From: Hymenobacter actinosclerus
GTDB lineage: Bacteria > Bacteroidota > Bacteroidia > Cytophagales > Hymenobacteraceae
Assembly (NCBI RefSeq): GCF_900111515.1
Contig: NZ_FOHS01000001.1
Location: 875,419-939,418 of the forward strand
DNA length: 64,000 nt
Direction: 5' to 3'
The notes beneath the pieces are model-generated. The model did not search any database, was not told where the DNA came from, and was given only the letters and a program-made list of their open reading frames with translations. Below, in pieces: positions 8,810 through 18,593 of the stretch (positions are counted from its first letter, which is position 1; each line of letters starts with the position of its first letter). The position numbers and the translations under genes were made by a program.

Positions 8810-10303
8810 ATGGGTCTGAAAGCTACTCTGAGCCGGCCACTGGCCGCCTACATCGTCCGCCAGTACGCCCGCTGGCAGCACGACCCCATCGGCACCCAGC
8901 AGCGGGTGCTGCGGGGGCTGCTGGCCCAGGGTGCCCGCACCAGTTTCGGCCGCGCCCACGACCTGGCCGCTGCCCGCACCGCCCCCGACCTGGCCGCCCG
9001 CGTGCCCGTGCGCGACTACGAGGCACTGCGGCCCTGGTTCGAGCGGATGAAAACCGGCGAGGCCGACGTGCTCTGGCCCGGCCGGCCGCTGTACCTGGCC
9101 AAAACCAGCGGCACCACCAGCGGCGCCAAGTACATCCCGCTCACCCGCGCCAGCATCCCCAACCACCTCAACGGCGCCCGCGACGCGCTGCTGCATTACG
9201 TGCAGCGCACCGGTAAAAGTCGGTTTCTCGACGGTAAGCTGATGTTTCTGTCGGGTTCGCCGGCGCTCGAAACGCTCAACGGCATTCACGTCGGCCGGCT
9301 CTCGGGCATCGTCAACCACCACGTGCCGGCCTACCTGCGCCGCAACCAGCTGCCCAGCTACGCCACCAACTGCATCGACGACTGGGAGCAGAAGCTGGAC
9401 CGGATTGTGGATGAAACCCTGCCCGCCCCGATGACGCTCATTTCGGGCATCCCGCCCTGGGTGCAGATGTATTTCGACCGCGTGGTGGCCCGCACCGGCC
9501 GGCCGGTAGGGGAGGTGTTTCCCGATTTCGACCTGTTCGTGTACGGCGGCGTCAACTTCGAGCCCTACCGCCGCAAGCTGTTCGATACCATCGGCCGGCC
9601 CGTGGATAGCCTGGAGCTGTTTCCGGCCTCCGAAGGCTTCCTGGCGTTCCAGGACGAGCCCGGCAACCCCGGCCTGCTGCTGCTGCTCGATGCCGGTATC
9701 TTCTATGAGTTTGTGCCCGCCGAGCGGTTCTTCGAGCCCAACCCGCCCCGCCTCACGCTGGCCGACGTGGAGCTCGACCGGCAGTACGCCGTGGTGCTCA
9801 CCAGCAACGCCGGCCTGTGGGGCTACAGCCTCGGCGACACCGTGCGCTTCGTGAGCCGCTATCCGTTTCGGGTGGTAGTTACGGGCCGCATCAAGCACTT
9901 TCTGTCGGCTTTCGGCGAGCACGTTATTGGCGAGGAAGTGGAGCAGAGTCTGCGCGAGGCCCTGGGGGCCCATCCCGAAGCCGAAGTAACCGAATTCACG
10001 GTAGCCCCCCTGGTCAGCACCGACCCGGCCACGCCCTCGCGCCACGAGTGGCTGATCGAGTTTGCGCGTCCGCCCCACAGCTCTGGCGCCTTTGCTGCCG
10101 CGCTCGATGCCGGCCTGCAGCGGCGCAACACCTATTATAACGACTTGCGCACGGGCAATATTCTGGCTTCCCTGCAGCTTACCGAACTGCCCGCCGGGGC
10201 TTTCCAGCGCTATATGAAGGGCGTGGGGAAGCTGGGTGGGCAAAACAAGGTGCCCCGCCTGAGCAACGACCGCACCCTGGCAGCCGGCCTGACGAGCGTC
10301 TAA
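8810..10303 (+). CDS. GH3-family acyl-adenylate / acid-amido synthetase-like protein
   Basis: 497 residues. The ATP/AMP-binding signature YLAKTSGTTSGAKYIPLT (about 98-115) and downstream blocks (YGGVNFEPYRRKL, ELFPASEGFLAFQD, YAVVLTSNAGLWGYSLGDTV, VVTGRIKHFLSAFGEHVIGEE) are those of GH3 proteins, in the wider ANL adenylating superfamily. In plants these join amino acids to jasmonate or auxin. The bacterial substrate is not known to me and the neighbours give no hint. It is monocistronic, followed by a weak hairpin at about 10336-10355. Confidence 0.85.
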   Translation: MGLKATLSRPLAAYIVRQYARWQHDPIGTQQRVLRGLLAQGARTSFGRAHDLAAARTAPDLAARVPVRDYEALRPWFERMKTGEADVLWPGRPLYLAKTSGTTSGAKYIPLTRASIPNHLNGARDALLHYVQRTGKSRFLDGKLMFLSGSPALETLNGIHVGRLSGIVNHHVPAYLRRNQLPSYATNCIDDWEQKLDRIVDETLPAPMTLISGIPPWVQMYFDRVVARTGRPVGEVFPDFDLFVYGGVNFEPYRRKLFDTIGRPVDSLELFPASEGFLAFQDEPGNPGLLLLLDAGIFYEFVPAERFFEPNPPRLTLADVELDRQYAVVLTSNAGLWGYSLGDTVRFVSRYPFRVVVTGRIKHFLSAFGEHVIGEEVEQSLREALGAHPEAEVTEFTVAPLVSTDPATPSRHEWLIEFARPPHSSGAFAAALDAGLQRRNTYYNDLRTGNILASLQLTELPAGAFQRYMKGVGKLGGQNKVPRLSNDRTLAAGLTSV

Positions 10304-10335
10304 AGCTTCAGTAATGGCTGAAAAGAAGTTCTGCT

Positions 10336-10355
10336 ACCAGTTTTTGACTGGTTTT
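10336..10355 (+). terminator. Weak Rho-independent terminator after the GH3-like gene
   Basis: ACCAGT and ACTGGT form a 6-bp stem with a 5-base loop followed by TTTC. The stem is short, hence low confidence. Confidence 0.4.
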
Positions 10356-10536
10356 CAGGACAAAATGCGCCTATATAGCGGTTCATTTGCAGCATATTTG
10401 ATGTTAATTGCAATAAATGTTGCGGTAGTTCCTTACTTTTAGCGGAAAGATGGGGCATTGACTGCTTTTTTAGAAGTTAGAAGTTAGTCTTACCTTGTCG
10501 CCCAGTTCAAAATCCACCAAACTCTTTTTCACTCAC

Positions 10537-13500
10537 ATGCGGAAAGTTTTATTAACTGCGGCTCTGCTCGCGCCCGTCCTGTTGCAGCAGGCGGCCGCTC
10601 AGAACCGGCAAATCTCCGGGCGGGTTACCGACCGCGCTACCGGCCAGGGTCTGCCCGGTGTTACGGTGTTGGTTAAGGGTACTACCACTGGCGTATCCAC
10701 CAACGCCGATGGTACCTACACCATCAGCGCCCCTTCTACTGCAACCGCACTCACGTTCTCCTCTATCGGTTTCGTAGGGGTTGAGCGTCCTATCGGTACG
10801 GCTTCTACCATCGACATCGGCCTCTCTACGGATGCCAAGCAGCTGGGTGAAGTAGTCGTAACCGGTGCCCTTGGCATTCAGCGCCAGGAGCAGCAGGTAG
10901 GTTACGCCACCGCTACGCTCGACACCAAGGAACTCACGCAGGCTCGCCCGACCAACGTCGTCAACGGTCTGACTGGTAAAGTATCCGGTCTGCAGATCCA
11001 GAACGTGAACAACGGTGTGAACCCGAATCCCCGCGTAACGCTGCGTGGTACCCGTTCGCTGCTCGGCAACAACGAGGCCCTGATTGTAGTGGACGGTGTG
11101 ATTTCGACCAACGATGTGTTGGGTACGCTGAACTCAGATGACGTAGCGTCGATTTCGGTACTGAAAGGTGCTAACGCTGCTGCCCTCTATGGTTCGCAGG
11201 CTTCCAACGGTGCTCTGATCATCACCACCAAAAAAGGCTCGAACACCAACCGGGTTACGATTTCGCAGACCTCGCAGTTTGAGTCTATTTCGTTCCTGCC
11301 GAAGTTCCAGGACAAGTTTGGCAACGGCGCAAACACGTATACCAATACGCTGCCCGATTTCACGGCCGACAACTCCATCGATAACGATTACAACACGAAG
11401 TACCAGAGCTTCGAAAACCAGCAGTACGGTCCTCGCTACGACGGTTCGCTTCGCCCCTTCGGCGAAAAGCTGGCCGACGGTAGCATCCAGATGATCACCT
11501 TCGAGTCGCGGCTGGACGAAAAGCGTAAGTTCTTCAACAATGCTTACCAGGCCCAGAACGGTATTTCGTTCGCCGGTGGGGATGAGAAGACCAAGTTCTA
11601 CGCCTCGTATCAGAACGTTCATAACAACGGTATTGTCCCCAAGGACAAGTACGACCGGAACAGCTTCCGCTTCAACGCTTCGCGGGAGCTTGGCCGCCTG
11701 ACGGCTGGTTTCAATGTTTCGTACGTGCAGCAGCGTACGGACATTACGACCAACGATGCCCAGGCTAACTCGGTGTATTGGAACATTTTCAATACGACGG
11801 CAATGTCGCCTATTACCTCGTACAAAGATTGGCAGAACAACAAGTTCGCCAACCCGAACGGGTACTACAACGCCTACTACTACAACCCGTACTTCATCAT
11901 CGACACGTACCGGACCAATGATGCCAAGAACACCATTCTTGGTAACCTGGACCTCACGTACAAGGTGACGGACTGGCTGAAGCTGAACTACCGGATTGGT
12001 ACGACTTCTACCGACCAATCGAGCCTCATCTCCCAGAACAAGTTCAACTTCAACCCCTATATCCAGGCGCTCAACACCAACAAGAGCGGTGCGGGTCTGA
12101 CGGGTGCCGTGACCGATATCAGCAGCAACCTGACCCGTATCAACTCGGATCTGTTTGCCAGCATGGATAAAACCTTCGGCGACGTTTCGGTGCAGGCAAT
12201 TGTTGGTAACAACGTGCAGCAGCTAACCAGCCGTTTTAACTCGGTGGGCTCAACTGCTCTGGCTGTACCCGACCTGTTTAACCTGGGCAACCGTATCGGC
12301 AACCTGACGGGTGCCAACGCCACGGCTAAGTCGCGTCTGTACGCATTCTACGCCGACCTGACCCTGGGCTACCAGGACTTCCTGTACGTCCACGGCTCGG
12401 GCCGCTACGACAACACGTCGGTGCTCGATGCTAACAACCGCAGCTTCTTCTACCCAGGCGTTGACGTTTCGTTCATCTTCACCAATGTAGCGCCTGCTCT
12501 GAAGGATCTTGCCTTCCTCGACTACGGTAAAATCCGGGGTGGTATCTCTAAAGTGAGCCAGATCAACCTGGCAGGCAGTGGCCCCGGTGTGTATGACACG
12601 GGTGGTGCTTACCGCCTGGCTTCTACCTACTCGCTGGGTACAGGCTTCCCCTTCGGTTCGCTGGCTTCTTTCCAGGCCAACAACGGCCTAGTGCAGCCGG
12701 GTCTGAAGCCGGAAGAAACGGTTTCGATTGAAACCGGTCTGGAACTCAGCTTCCTGCAGCGTCGGGTATCGGGTGCCGTTACTTACTACAGCCAGAAGAG
12801 TAACAACCAGACTATTCCTACCAGCATCTCGAGCACGACCGGCTACACCAGCCTGTTGCTGAACGCGGGTGAGGTGCAGAACAAAGGCGTTGAAGTTGAC
12901 CTGAACCTCGTGCCAGTTCGCCTCGAAAACGGTGTTACCTTCACTATCGGTGGTAACTTCAACTACAACCAGAACAAGGTTATTTCCTTGCCTCCAGGTC
13001 TGGATCAGTTGAACCTGTCGACGGGTGGTAACGCCCAGTTGTACGCCATCAAAGGCCAGCCTTATCCTATTCTGCGCGGTACTTACTACCAGCGTACGGA
13101 GGATGGCCAGATCAAAATGACCAAGGTGAAGGATCCGTTCACCGGTGAAGACCGTTACTTCCCGCTACGGGCTGCCGACAGCAAGGCGTTTGGTAACACG
13201 CAGCCTAAGTACCGTTATGGCTTCAACAGCAGCCTGACTGTGAAAGGGTTCACGCTGGCTGGCCAGGCTGAACTGCGCACCGGTTACGTTGTGTACAACT
13301 CCATTGGTGAGGACCTCGACTTCACGGGTGGTGGCGAGCGGAGCGTAAAGTACGACCGTCAGGACTTCGTGTATCCTAATTCGGCTATCCTGGGTGCCGA
13401 TGGCAAAACTTACGAGCCCAACACCTCCGGCCTGACCCCCGGTGGCAGCGAGTTCTGGTCGAGCACTGCCTACAACCGCGGTGTCGCTGAGAACTACGTT

Positions 13501-13758
13501 ACTTCAGGCAAATTCTTCAAAATCCGTGAGCTGACCCTGGGCTATGCCCTGCCAGCTTCTATGGTTTCGAAGGTGGGCTTTGTGAAGGGAGCTACGCTCA
13601 ATATTTTCGGCCGTAACCTGTTCACGTGGGTACCGAAAGAGAATATCTACACCGACCCCGAGTTCAGCTTCTCGAATAGCAACGCTATTGGTATCAACAC
13701 CAACCTGCAGACGCCTCCAACCCGTCTCTACGGCGCTACTATCACCGCAACTTTCTAA
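10537..13758 (+). CDS. SusC/RagA-family TonB-linked outer-membrane transporter (pair 1)
   Basis: 1073 residues from the ATG at 10537, which begins a clean signal peptide (MRKVLLTAALLAPVLLQQAA). A TTG 14 codons upstream is less likely. Order: carboxypeptidase-regulatory-like domain (QISGRVTDRATGQGLPGVTV, about 24-100), TonB plug (about 105-225, VVVTGALGIQRQEQQ, NPRVTLRGTRSLLG, GANAAALYGSQASNGALIIT), then the beta-barrel ending in TATF. With SusD it forms a pedal-bin nutrient importer. The codon mix has many T-ending codons, unlike the C/G-ending neighbours, perhaps from high expression. A weak promoter (ATTG, 23 bases, TACTTTTA) sits at 10407-10441. Confidence 0.95.
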   Translation: MRKVLLTAALLAPVLLQQAAAQNRQISGRVTDRATGQGLPGVTVLVKGTTTGVSTNADGTYTISAPSTATALTFSSIGFVGVERPIGTASTIDIGLSTDAKQLGEVVVTGALGIQRQEQQVGYATATLDTKELTQARPTNVVNGLTGKVSGLQIQNVNNGVNPNPRVTLRGTRSLLGNNEALIVVDGVISTNDVLGTLNSDDVASISVLKGANAAALYGSQASNGALIITTKKGSNTNRVTISQTSQFESISFLPKFQDKFGNGANTYTNTLPDFTADNSIDNDYNTKYQSFENQQYGPRYDGSLRPFGEKLADGSIQMITFESRLDEKRKFFNNAYQAQNGISFAGGDEKTKFYASYQNVHNNGIVPKDKYDRNSFRFNASRELGRLTAGFNVSYVQQRTDITTNDAQANSVYWNIFNTTAMSPITSYKDWQNNKFANPNGYYNAYYYNPYFIIDTYRTNDAKNTILGNLDLTYKVTDWLKLNYRIGTTSTDQSSLISQNKFNFNPYIQALNTNKSGAGLTGAVTDISSNLTRINSDLFASMDKTFGDVSVQAIVGNNVQQLTSRFNSVGSTALAVPDLFNLGNRIGNLTGANATAKSRLYAFYADLTLGYQDFLYVHGSGRYDNTSVLDANNRSFFYPGVDVSFIFTNVAPALKDLAFLDYGKIRGGISKVSQINLAGSGPGVYDTGGAYRLASTYSLGTGFPFGSLASFQANNGLVQPGLKPEETVSIETGLELSFLQRRVSGAVTYYSQKSNNQTIPTSISSTTGYTSLLLNAGEVQNKGVEVDLNLVPVRLENGVTFTIGGNFNYNQNKVISLPPGLDQLNLSTGGNAQLYAIKGQPYPILRGTYYQRTEDGQIKMTKVKDPFTGEDRYFPLRAADSKAFGNTQPKYRYGFNSSLTVKGFTLAGQAELRTGYVVYNSIGEDLDFTGGGERSVKYDRQDFVYPNSAILGADGKTYEPNTSGLTPGGSEFWSSTAYNRGVAENYVTSGKFFKIRELTLGYALPASMVSKVGFVKGATLNIFGRNLFTWVPKENIYTDPEFSFSNSNAIGINTNLQTPPTRLYGATITATF

Positions 13759-13770
13759 TTTTCTGCAGCA

Positions 13771-15360
13771 ATGAAAATACCATTCAAGATGCTGGCAGCG
13801 GTGGCTATGGCTACTGCCGCTACTGGCTGCTCGTCGTTCCTCGATGTGAACGACAACCCGAATAGCCCGACTACAATAACGCCCGATAACATTCTGGCAC
13901 AGGCGCTTACTACTACTGCCTCCCTCTATACTGGCGGTAACCCCAGCTTCAACCACTACGGCAGCTTTGTAGCTGGCTACTGGGGCCGCTCGGGTGTGGT
14001 AAACGGTTATCAGGAAGAGACGACCATTAACTACACCAATACCTTCCAGCAGGCGTTGTTCAACAACACCTACGACAACCTGAATGATTACAACATCATT
14101 CAGACGAAGGGAATGGCTGATGGCTATCCTAATCACGCGGCAATAGCCCGGATTATGAAGACCTACCAGTTTCTGTTGCTGGTTGACGAGTACGGCGATA
14201 TTCCTTATACGCAGGCTCTGCAGGGAGCTGCCGTAACCACGCCGGTTTACGACAAAGCTGCCGACATTTACAAAGATCTGCTTGTCCAGTTGAGCGGTGC
14301 CATTTCCGACATCAACGCAGTTGATCCGAACGCTCTGACAGTAGGCAACGAAGATGTCGTGTTCAAGGGCGACATGAAGAAGTGGAAGCAGTTTGCTAAC
14401 AGCCTCAAGCTGCGCATTCTGCTCCGCCAGTCGCAAACTGAAGCTGGTGGAACTGCCAGTGCTGATGTAAAATCGCAATTGGCTGCTCTGCAGAGCGCTC
14501 CTGACGGCTTTATTGCCCAGGACGTAGTTGTGCAGCCAGTGTACGCTCAGGCGGCTGGCCAGCAGAATCCGTTCTACAACCGCTATGGCCTTACGGCTGC
14601 CGGTACCAATGCTACGGAGTTGCTGTACCAGATTCCGACCAAGTACATCATAGCCGTGTATGAGAACAACAAGGACCCCCGCGTTGCCCAACTTTATAAG
14701 CTGGGGTTGAGAAATGACAGCATTAAGTACATCGGTACCAAGTTTGGGGAGCGTAGCCCTCCTGGCTTCTCGGCTACTCAAATAGCTTCGCGCTTCCTGC
14801 CCAGCGGCGGTCTGCTGAAAGGTCCTAGCGCTCCTACGGTGCTTATGCTGCTCTCGGAGCACCTACTCTCTAAAGCAGAGGCGGAAACCCGCGGTTTGTT
14901 CACGGCTGATGCTGTTACCGCTGAGAAGGACTACAAAGACGGCATAAAGGCTTCCTTCCTGTACTTCTACCGCCCGGCTGGTGGTGCTATTATTACTCTG
15001 GCTGACGCTACGGATGCTACCCCTGGCGTAAAAGAGTACAACCAGTACATCGCCGCCAACCTGACCAACCCTAAGGTTGACTACAAACTGGCGCCTACAA
15101 AGCCTGGTCTTGGTAAGCAGGAAGTAATTATTTTCCAGAAGTACCTGGCGCTGAACTCGGTAGGTAGCATTGAGGCTTGGGATGATTACCGTCGCACGGG
15201 ACTGCCTAAGTTCGACGCTTCTACGCAGTCGCAGTCGCCACGGGCTGATAAGCTGCCGACCCGCTTGCTGTACCCACTTTCGGAAAGCAGCACCAACCAG
15301 GCCAACGTACCTGTCGGTGTTGACCAGTACACCAAGATTTTCTGGGACGTAGTAGACTAA
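13771..15360 (+). CDS. SusD/RagB-family nutrient-binding outer-membrane lipoprotein (pair 1)
   Basis: 529 residues. Lipoprotein signal MKIPFKMLAAVAMATAATGC with the lipid-carrying Cys at 20, followed by SSFLDVNDNPNSPTTITP, the hallmark of the SusD-like group that carries the DVNDNPN motif. Helical TPR-like parts follow (YPNHAAIARIMKTYQFLLLV; GDMKKWKQFANSLKLRILLR). It begins 12 bases after its SusC partner. This SusD subgroup is common in pairs that import peptides or oligosaccharides. No hydrolase gene flanks the pair, so the substrate cannot be inferred. Confidence 0.93.
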   Translation: MKIPFKMLAAVAMATAATGCSSFLDVNDNPNSPTTITPDNILAQALTTTASLYTGGNPSFNHYGSFVAGYWGRSGVVNGYQEETTINYTNTFQQALFNNTYDNLNDYNIIQTKGMADGYPNHAAIARIMKTYQFLLLVDEYGDIPYTQALQGAAVTTPVYDKAADIYKDLLVQLSGAISDINAVDPNALTVGNEDVVFKGDMKKWKQFANSLKLRILLRQSQTEAGGTASADVKSQLAALQSAPDGFIAQDVVVQPVYAQAAGQQNPFYNRYGLTAAGTNATELLYQIPTKYIIAVYENNKDPRVAQLYKLGLRNDSIKYIGTKFGERSPPGFSATQIASRFLPSGGLLKGPSAPTVLMLLSEHLLSKAEAETRGLFTADAVTAEKDYKDGIKASFLYFYRPAGGAIITLADATDATPGVKEYNQYIAANLTNPKVDYKLAPTKPGLGKQEVIIFQKYLALNSVGSIEAWDDYRRTGLPKFDASTQSQSPRADKLPTRLLYPLSESSTNQANVPVGVDQYTKIFWDVVD

Positions 15361-15383
15361 CCGATTTCGGTATAGTCAGACTA

Positions 15384-15417
15384 AAAAAAGGGCTACCCAA
15401 ATTGGGTAGCCCTTTTT
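15384..15417 (+). terminator. Rho-independent terminator of SusCD pair 1
   Basis: GGGCTACCC and GGGTAGCCC pair around a 5-base loop, followed by TTTTT and preceded by AAAAAA, so it could act in both directions between the convergent susD and prfB. Confidence 0.88.
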
Positions 15418-15482
15418 ATTTGGCCTCATAGCAGCGGGATTTTGAGGATAATATAATCCCGCAGTAAGGGAGAACTACGGGA

Positions 15483-16560
15483 CTAGCTCTGCATCAGATA
15501 CCCCTTGATGAACTCCTCCAGGTCGCCATCTAGCACGTTCTGCACGTCGGTGCGCTCGATACCGGTGCGCAGGTCCTTGATGAGCTTGTAGGGGTGGAGC
15601 ACGTAGTTGCGGATCTGAGAGCCGAAGTCAATGCGCTTCTTGCCGGCTTCCACTACGTCGCGGGCGGCATTGCGCTTGTCCATCTCAATCTGGTAGAGGC
15701 GCGACTTGAGCATGCGCAGGGCGTGCTCCTTGTTCATGAGCTGGCTGCGCTCAATCTGCACGGCGATAATGATACCGGACGGGGCGTGGGTGAGGCGCAC
15801 GGCGGTTTCCACCTTGTTCACGTTCTGGCCGCCGGCCCCGCCGGCCCGGAACGTGTCCCAGCTGATGTCGGCGGGGTTGATTTCGATATTAATGGTATCG
15901 TCAATCACCGGGTAGGCGAACACCGAGGCGAACGAGGTGTGGCGGCGGCCGCTGCTGTCGAAGGGCGACATGCGCACGAGCCGGTGTACCCCGATTTCGC
16001 TTTTCAGGTAGCCGTAGGCAAACTGGCCGTCGATTTCGAGTGAGGCCGACTTGATGCCGGCGCCCTCGCCGGGCTGGTAGCTGAGCTGCCGCACGGTGAA
16101 GCCCTGCTTTTCGCCCCACATGATGTACATGCGCATGAGCATTTCGGCCCAGTCCTGGCTTTCAGTACCGCCGGCACCGGGGTTGATGTCGATGACGGCC
16201 GAAAGCTGGTCTTCCTCGTCGGAAAGCATGCGCTTGAACTCCAGGCGCTCCACCGACTGCTCGGCGGCGGCAAACTCGCGCTGCATCTCGGCCTCGGGCA
16301 CATCGCCTTCGCGGTGGAACTCGTAGAGCACCTCCACGTCATCGACCTGCTTTTCCACGGCCTCGTAGTCGTCGGTCCAGACCTTGATGCCCTTTAGCTC
16401 GCGCATGGTGGCTTCAGCCTGTTTCGAGTCGTCCCAGAAGCCGGCTGCCGTGGTCTGGGCCTCGATTTCTTCTACTTGTTTTTTGCGGGCATCGTAGTCA
16501 AAGATACCTCCTCAGGGCCTCAGCGCGGCCCTTCAATTCCTTCACCTGGTCGTGGGTCAT
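15483..16560 (-). CDS. prfB: Peptide chain release factor 2, with programmed +1 frameshift
   Basis: Translation starts at the ATG at 16560 and reaches an in-frame TGA at 16498-16500 after 20 codons. The site reads AGGAGG TAT CTT TGA C, the classical RF2 autoregulatory frameshift signal. A +1 shift at CTT continues at GAC (16499) into the main frame, giving 358 residues, normal for RF2. The family motifs are the UGA/UAA-reading SPF (about 198-200, [12 protein letters not shown]) and the peptidyl-hydrolysis GGQ (about 243-245, [14 protein letters not shown]). When RF2 is scarce the UGA is read slowly and frameshifting restores RF2. A near-consensus -7 box (TACCTTTC) lies at 16614-16621. Confidence 0.97.
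16498..16512 (-). promoter_or_regulatory. prfB programmed frameshift site
   Basis: On the minus strand the site contains an internal Shine-Dalgarno AGGAGG (16507-16512), the spacer TAT, the slippery CTT (16501-16503) and the UGA stop (16498-16500), then C. Spacing equals that of the well-known bacterial RF2 site. Confidence 0.95.
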
Positions 16561-16652
16561 AGGAAAAAAATGTGCGTTCTGAAATAGGAAAACCGCCGGC
16601 ACAGTGGCTGGGCGAAAGGTAAAGGTCGTGAAAATACCACCGCTGAACGCAA

Positions 16653-16691
16653 CAGAGCCGGTCCTGGCCCAAAAGCCAGCGACCGGCTCTG
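16653..16691. terminator. Strong hairpin downstream of ilvE
   Basis: The outer 11-bp stem CAGAGCCGGTC / GACCGGCTCTG encloses an inner 5-bp stem CTGGC / GCCAG with one bulged C. It lies 48 bases past the ilvE stop. No U tract follows on the minus strand, so termination is probable but not certain. Confidence 0.5.
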
Positions 16692-16738
16692 CACCGGAGT
16701 AGCCCCCGCCAGGGAGCTACACGAAAAGCGGACGGTGG

Positions 16739-17803
16739 CTATACGCGCACCATCCAGCCGTGCGGGTCAGGCGCATCGCCCTTGCGGATGGCGGCCAGCG
16801 CGGCAGTGGCGCGGCGCGAAAAGGCGTCGGCGGGCGGCGTGGGCAGCTCAAAATCTTCGCCCTGGTAGCCGATGGTGGCGATGGTGGCAATGGTGGCGGC
16901 CGTGCCTACGCCGAAGGCTTCCTGCAGGGTGCCGTTGCGCTGGGCTTCGAGGATTTCCAGGGCCGATACCTTGCGCTCCTCTACCGGCATGCCCCAGTCG
17001 CGGGCCAGCTGCAGCACGCTGCGGCGGGTGATGCCGTCGAGGATGGAGCTGCTCAGGGCGGGCGTAACCAGGCGGCCGTCGATGATGAAAATGGCGTTCA
17101 TCGTGCCCGATTCCTCCACGTACTTGTGCTCGGAGGCATCGGTCCAGATAAGCTGGTTGTAGCCTTCCTGCTGACCCAGCTTGGTGGGGTACATGGCCGC
17201 GCCGTAGTTGCCGGCGTTTTTGGCCGCGCCCGCGCCGCCCTCGGCCGAGCGTACGTAGTGCTCCTCGAACCGCACGCGCAACGGCTTGGCGTAATACAGG
17301 CCCACCGGGCAGGTTATCACCATGAAGCGGTACGACTCGGAAGGCCGCACACCCAGCATGGCGTCGGTGGCGAACATGAAGGGCCGGATGTAGAGGGCGC
17401 TGCCGGGGTCGGTGGGCACCCAGCCGCTGTCGAGGCGGATGAGCTGCAGCAGCCCCTGCATGAAGACTTCTTCGGGCAGCTCGGGCATGCACATGCGGCG
17501 GGCCGAAGCGTTGAAGCGGTGGAAGTTGTCGAGGGGGCGGAACAGGGCCACTTCGCCGTCCTGGTTCTTGTAGGCCTTCATGCCCTCAAAAATCGACTGG
17601 CCGTAGTGAATGGCCGAGTTGGCCGGACTCACCGTCATGTCGGCGTAGGGCACGATGCGCGGCTCCTGCCACTGGCCGTCGTGGTAATCAACAACCAGCA
17701 TGTGGTCGGCGAAAGTCTTGCCGAATTCGAGCTGGGCGAAGTCGATGCCGGGCAGGCGGGGCGCCGTGGTGCGCTGGGTGGAAATAGTCAGGGTATCGAG
17801 CAT
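16739..17803 (-). CDS. ilvE: Branched-chain amino acid aminotransferase
   Basis: 354 residues from the ATG at 17803 (MLDTLTIS); an ATG 18 codons upstream would add a Pro/His-rich stretch not typical of the family. It is a PLP fold-type IV transaminase of the larger BCAT group (about 350 residues). Recognisable blocks are IHYGQSIFEGMKAYK, FNASARRMCMPELPE, FMVITCPVGLYY, AKNAGNYGAAMYPTK and GTAATIATIATIGY. It performs the last step of Leu, Ile and Val synthesis or the first of their breakdown. The breakdown of Ile and Val yields propionyl-CoA, which would tie it loosely to mutA and the adenosyltransferase. Confidence 0.93.
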   Translation of the reverse strand: MLDTLTISTQRTTAPRLPGIDFAQLEFGKTFADHMLVVDYHDGQWQEPRIVPYADMTVSPANSAIHYGQSIFEGMKAYKNQDGEVALFRPLDNFHRFNASARRMCMPELPEEVFMQGLLQLIRLDSGWVPTDPGSALYIRPFMFATDAMLGVRPSESYRFMVITCPVGLYYAKPLRVRFEEHYVRSAEGGAGAAKNAGNYGAAMYPTKLGQQEGYNQLIWTDASEHKYVEESGTMNAIFIIDGRLVTPALSSSILDGITRRSVLQLARDWGMPVEERKVSALEILEAQRNGTLQEAFGVGTAATIATIATIGYQGEDFELPTPPADAFSRRATAALAAIRKGDAPDPHGWMVRV

Positions 17804-18044
17804 GAGGGTGGGATGGATGGGTAGGTGGGGAGAAGAAGCCGGCCGGCCCGCTGGCAAAAGCGAGGAACAGTGCCCGGTGCTGCCTGGCGCAGACCGGCCG
17901 TGAAAGTGCGGCGGACCGCCGGTAGCTATAGACGCCAGCCACTTATCGGCTGGCAGTAAATACGAAGGCGCGGCCAGCGGAGTTGAAGATGCGGGTTTCC
18001 GGCGTTGCTGCCGAACGTCCGTTAGCCATTGTGGGTTCGCGCAA

Positions 18045-18593
18045 CTACATGCGCGGCTCCCACTTCACTTCCTCGGCTCCCAACTCGTGGGCCATCTGGC
18101 GGCTGAGCACGAACAGGTAATCGGAAAGGCGGTTGAGGTACATAATGACCAACTCGGCCACAAACTCGTCTTCGTTGAGATGGATAACCAGCCGCTCGGC
18201 CCGGCGGCACACGCAGCGGGCCAGGTGGGCAAACGACACCGACTGGTGGCCGCCGGGCAGCACGAACACCCGCAGCTCGGGCAGGGTCTCGTTCATGCGG
18301 TCCATTTCCTGCTCCAGCAGCGCCACATCTTCGGCGTGCAGGTCCGGAATCTTCATCTTCGACTTCTCGGGGTCGGAGGCCAGCGAGGCGCCCACCGTGA
18401 ACAGGCGGTCCTGGATTTCCTTGAGCAACGACCGGCGCGCCTCATTTACCGGCTGGTCGCGCACGAGGCCGATGTAGGAATTCAGCTCATCGACGGTACC
18501 GTAGCACTCGATACGCAGGCTGGATTTGGGCACCCGCGTGCCGCCGATAAGCGAGGTAAGGCCTTTGTCGCCGGTTTTGGTATAGATTTTCAT
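18045..18593 (-). CDS. Cob(I)alamin adenosyltransferase, PduO type
   Basis: 182 residues from the ATG of MKIYTKTGDKGLTSLIGG, which is the N-terminal ATP-binding signature of PduO/MMAB-type adenosyltransferases. The family blocks SLRIECYGTVDELNSYIG, CRRAERLVIHL and MYLNRLSDYLFVLSRQ are present. It attaches the 5'-deoxyadenosyl group of ATP to cob(I)alamin. The one AdoCbl-dependent enzyme visible in the window is methylmalonyl-CoA mutase (0.5-2.3 kb). It follows the ABC ATPase gene by 132 bases on the same strand and may be cotranscribed. Confidence 0.93.
   Translation of the reverse strand: MKIYTKTGDKGLTSLIGGTRVPKSSLRIECYGTVDELNSYIGLVRDQPVNEARRSLLKEIQDRLFTVGASLASDPEKSKMKIPDLHAEDVALLEQEMDRMNETLPELRVFVLPGGHQSVSFAHLARCVCRRAERLVIHLNEDEFVAELVIMYLNRLSDYLFVLSRQMAHELGAEEVKWEPRM

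Noticed and set aside
16406..16560. prfB as a 307-residue gene starting at 16406
   Set aside because: The upstream 20 codons, the UGA and the AGGAGG slippery site show that it is the normal frameshifted gene.
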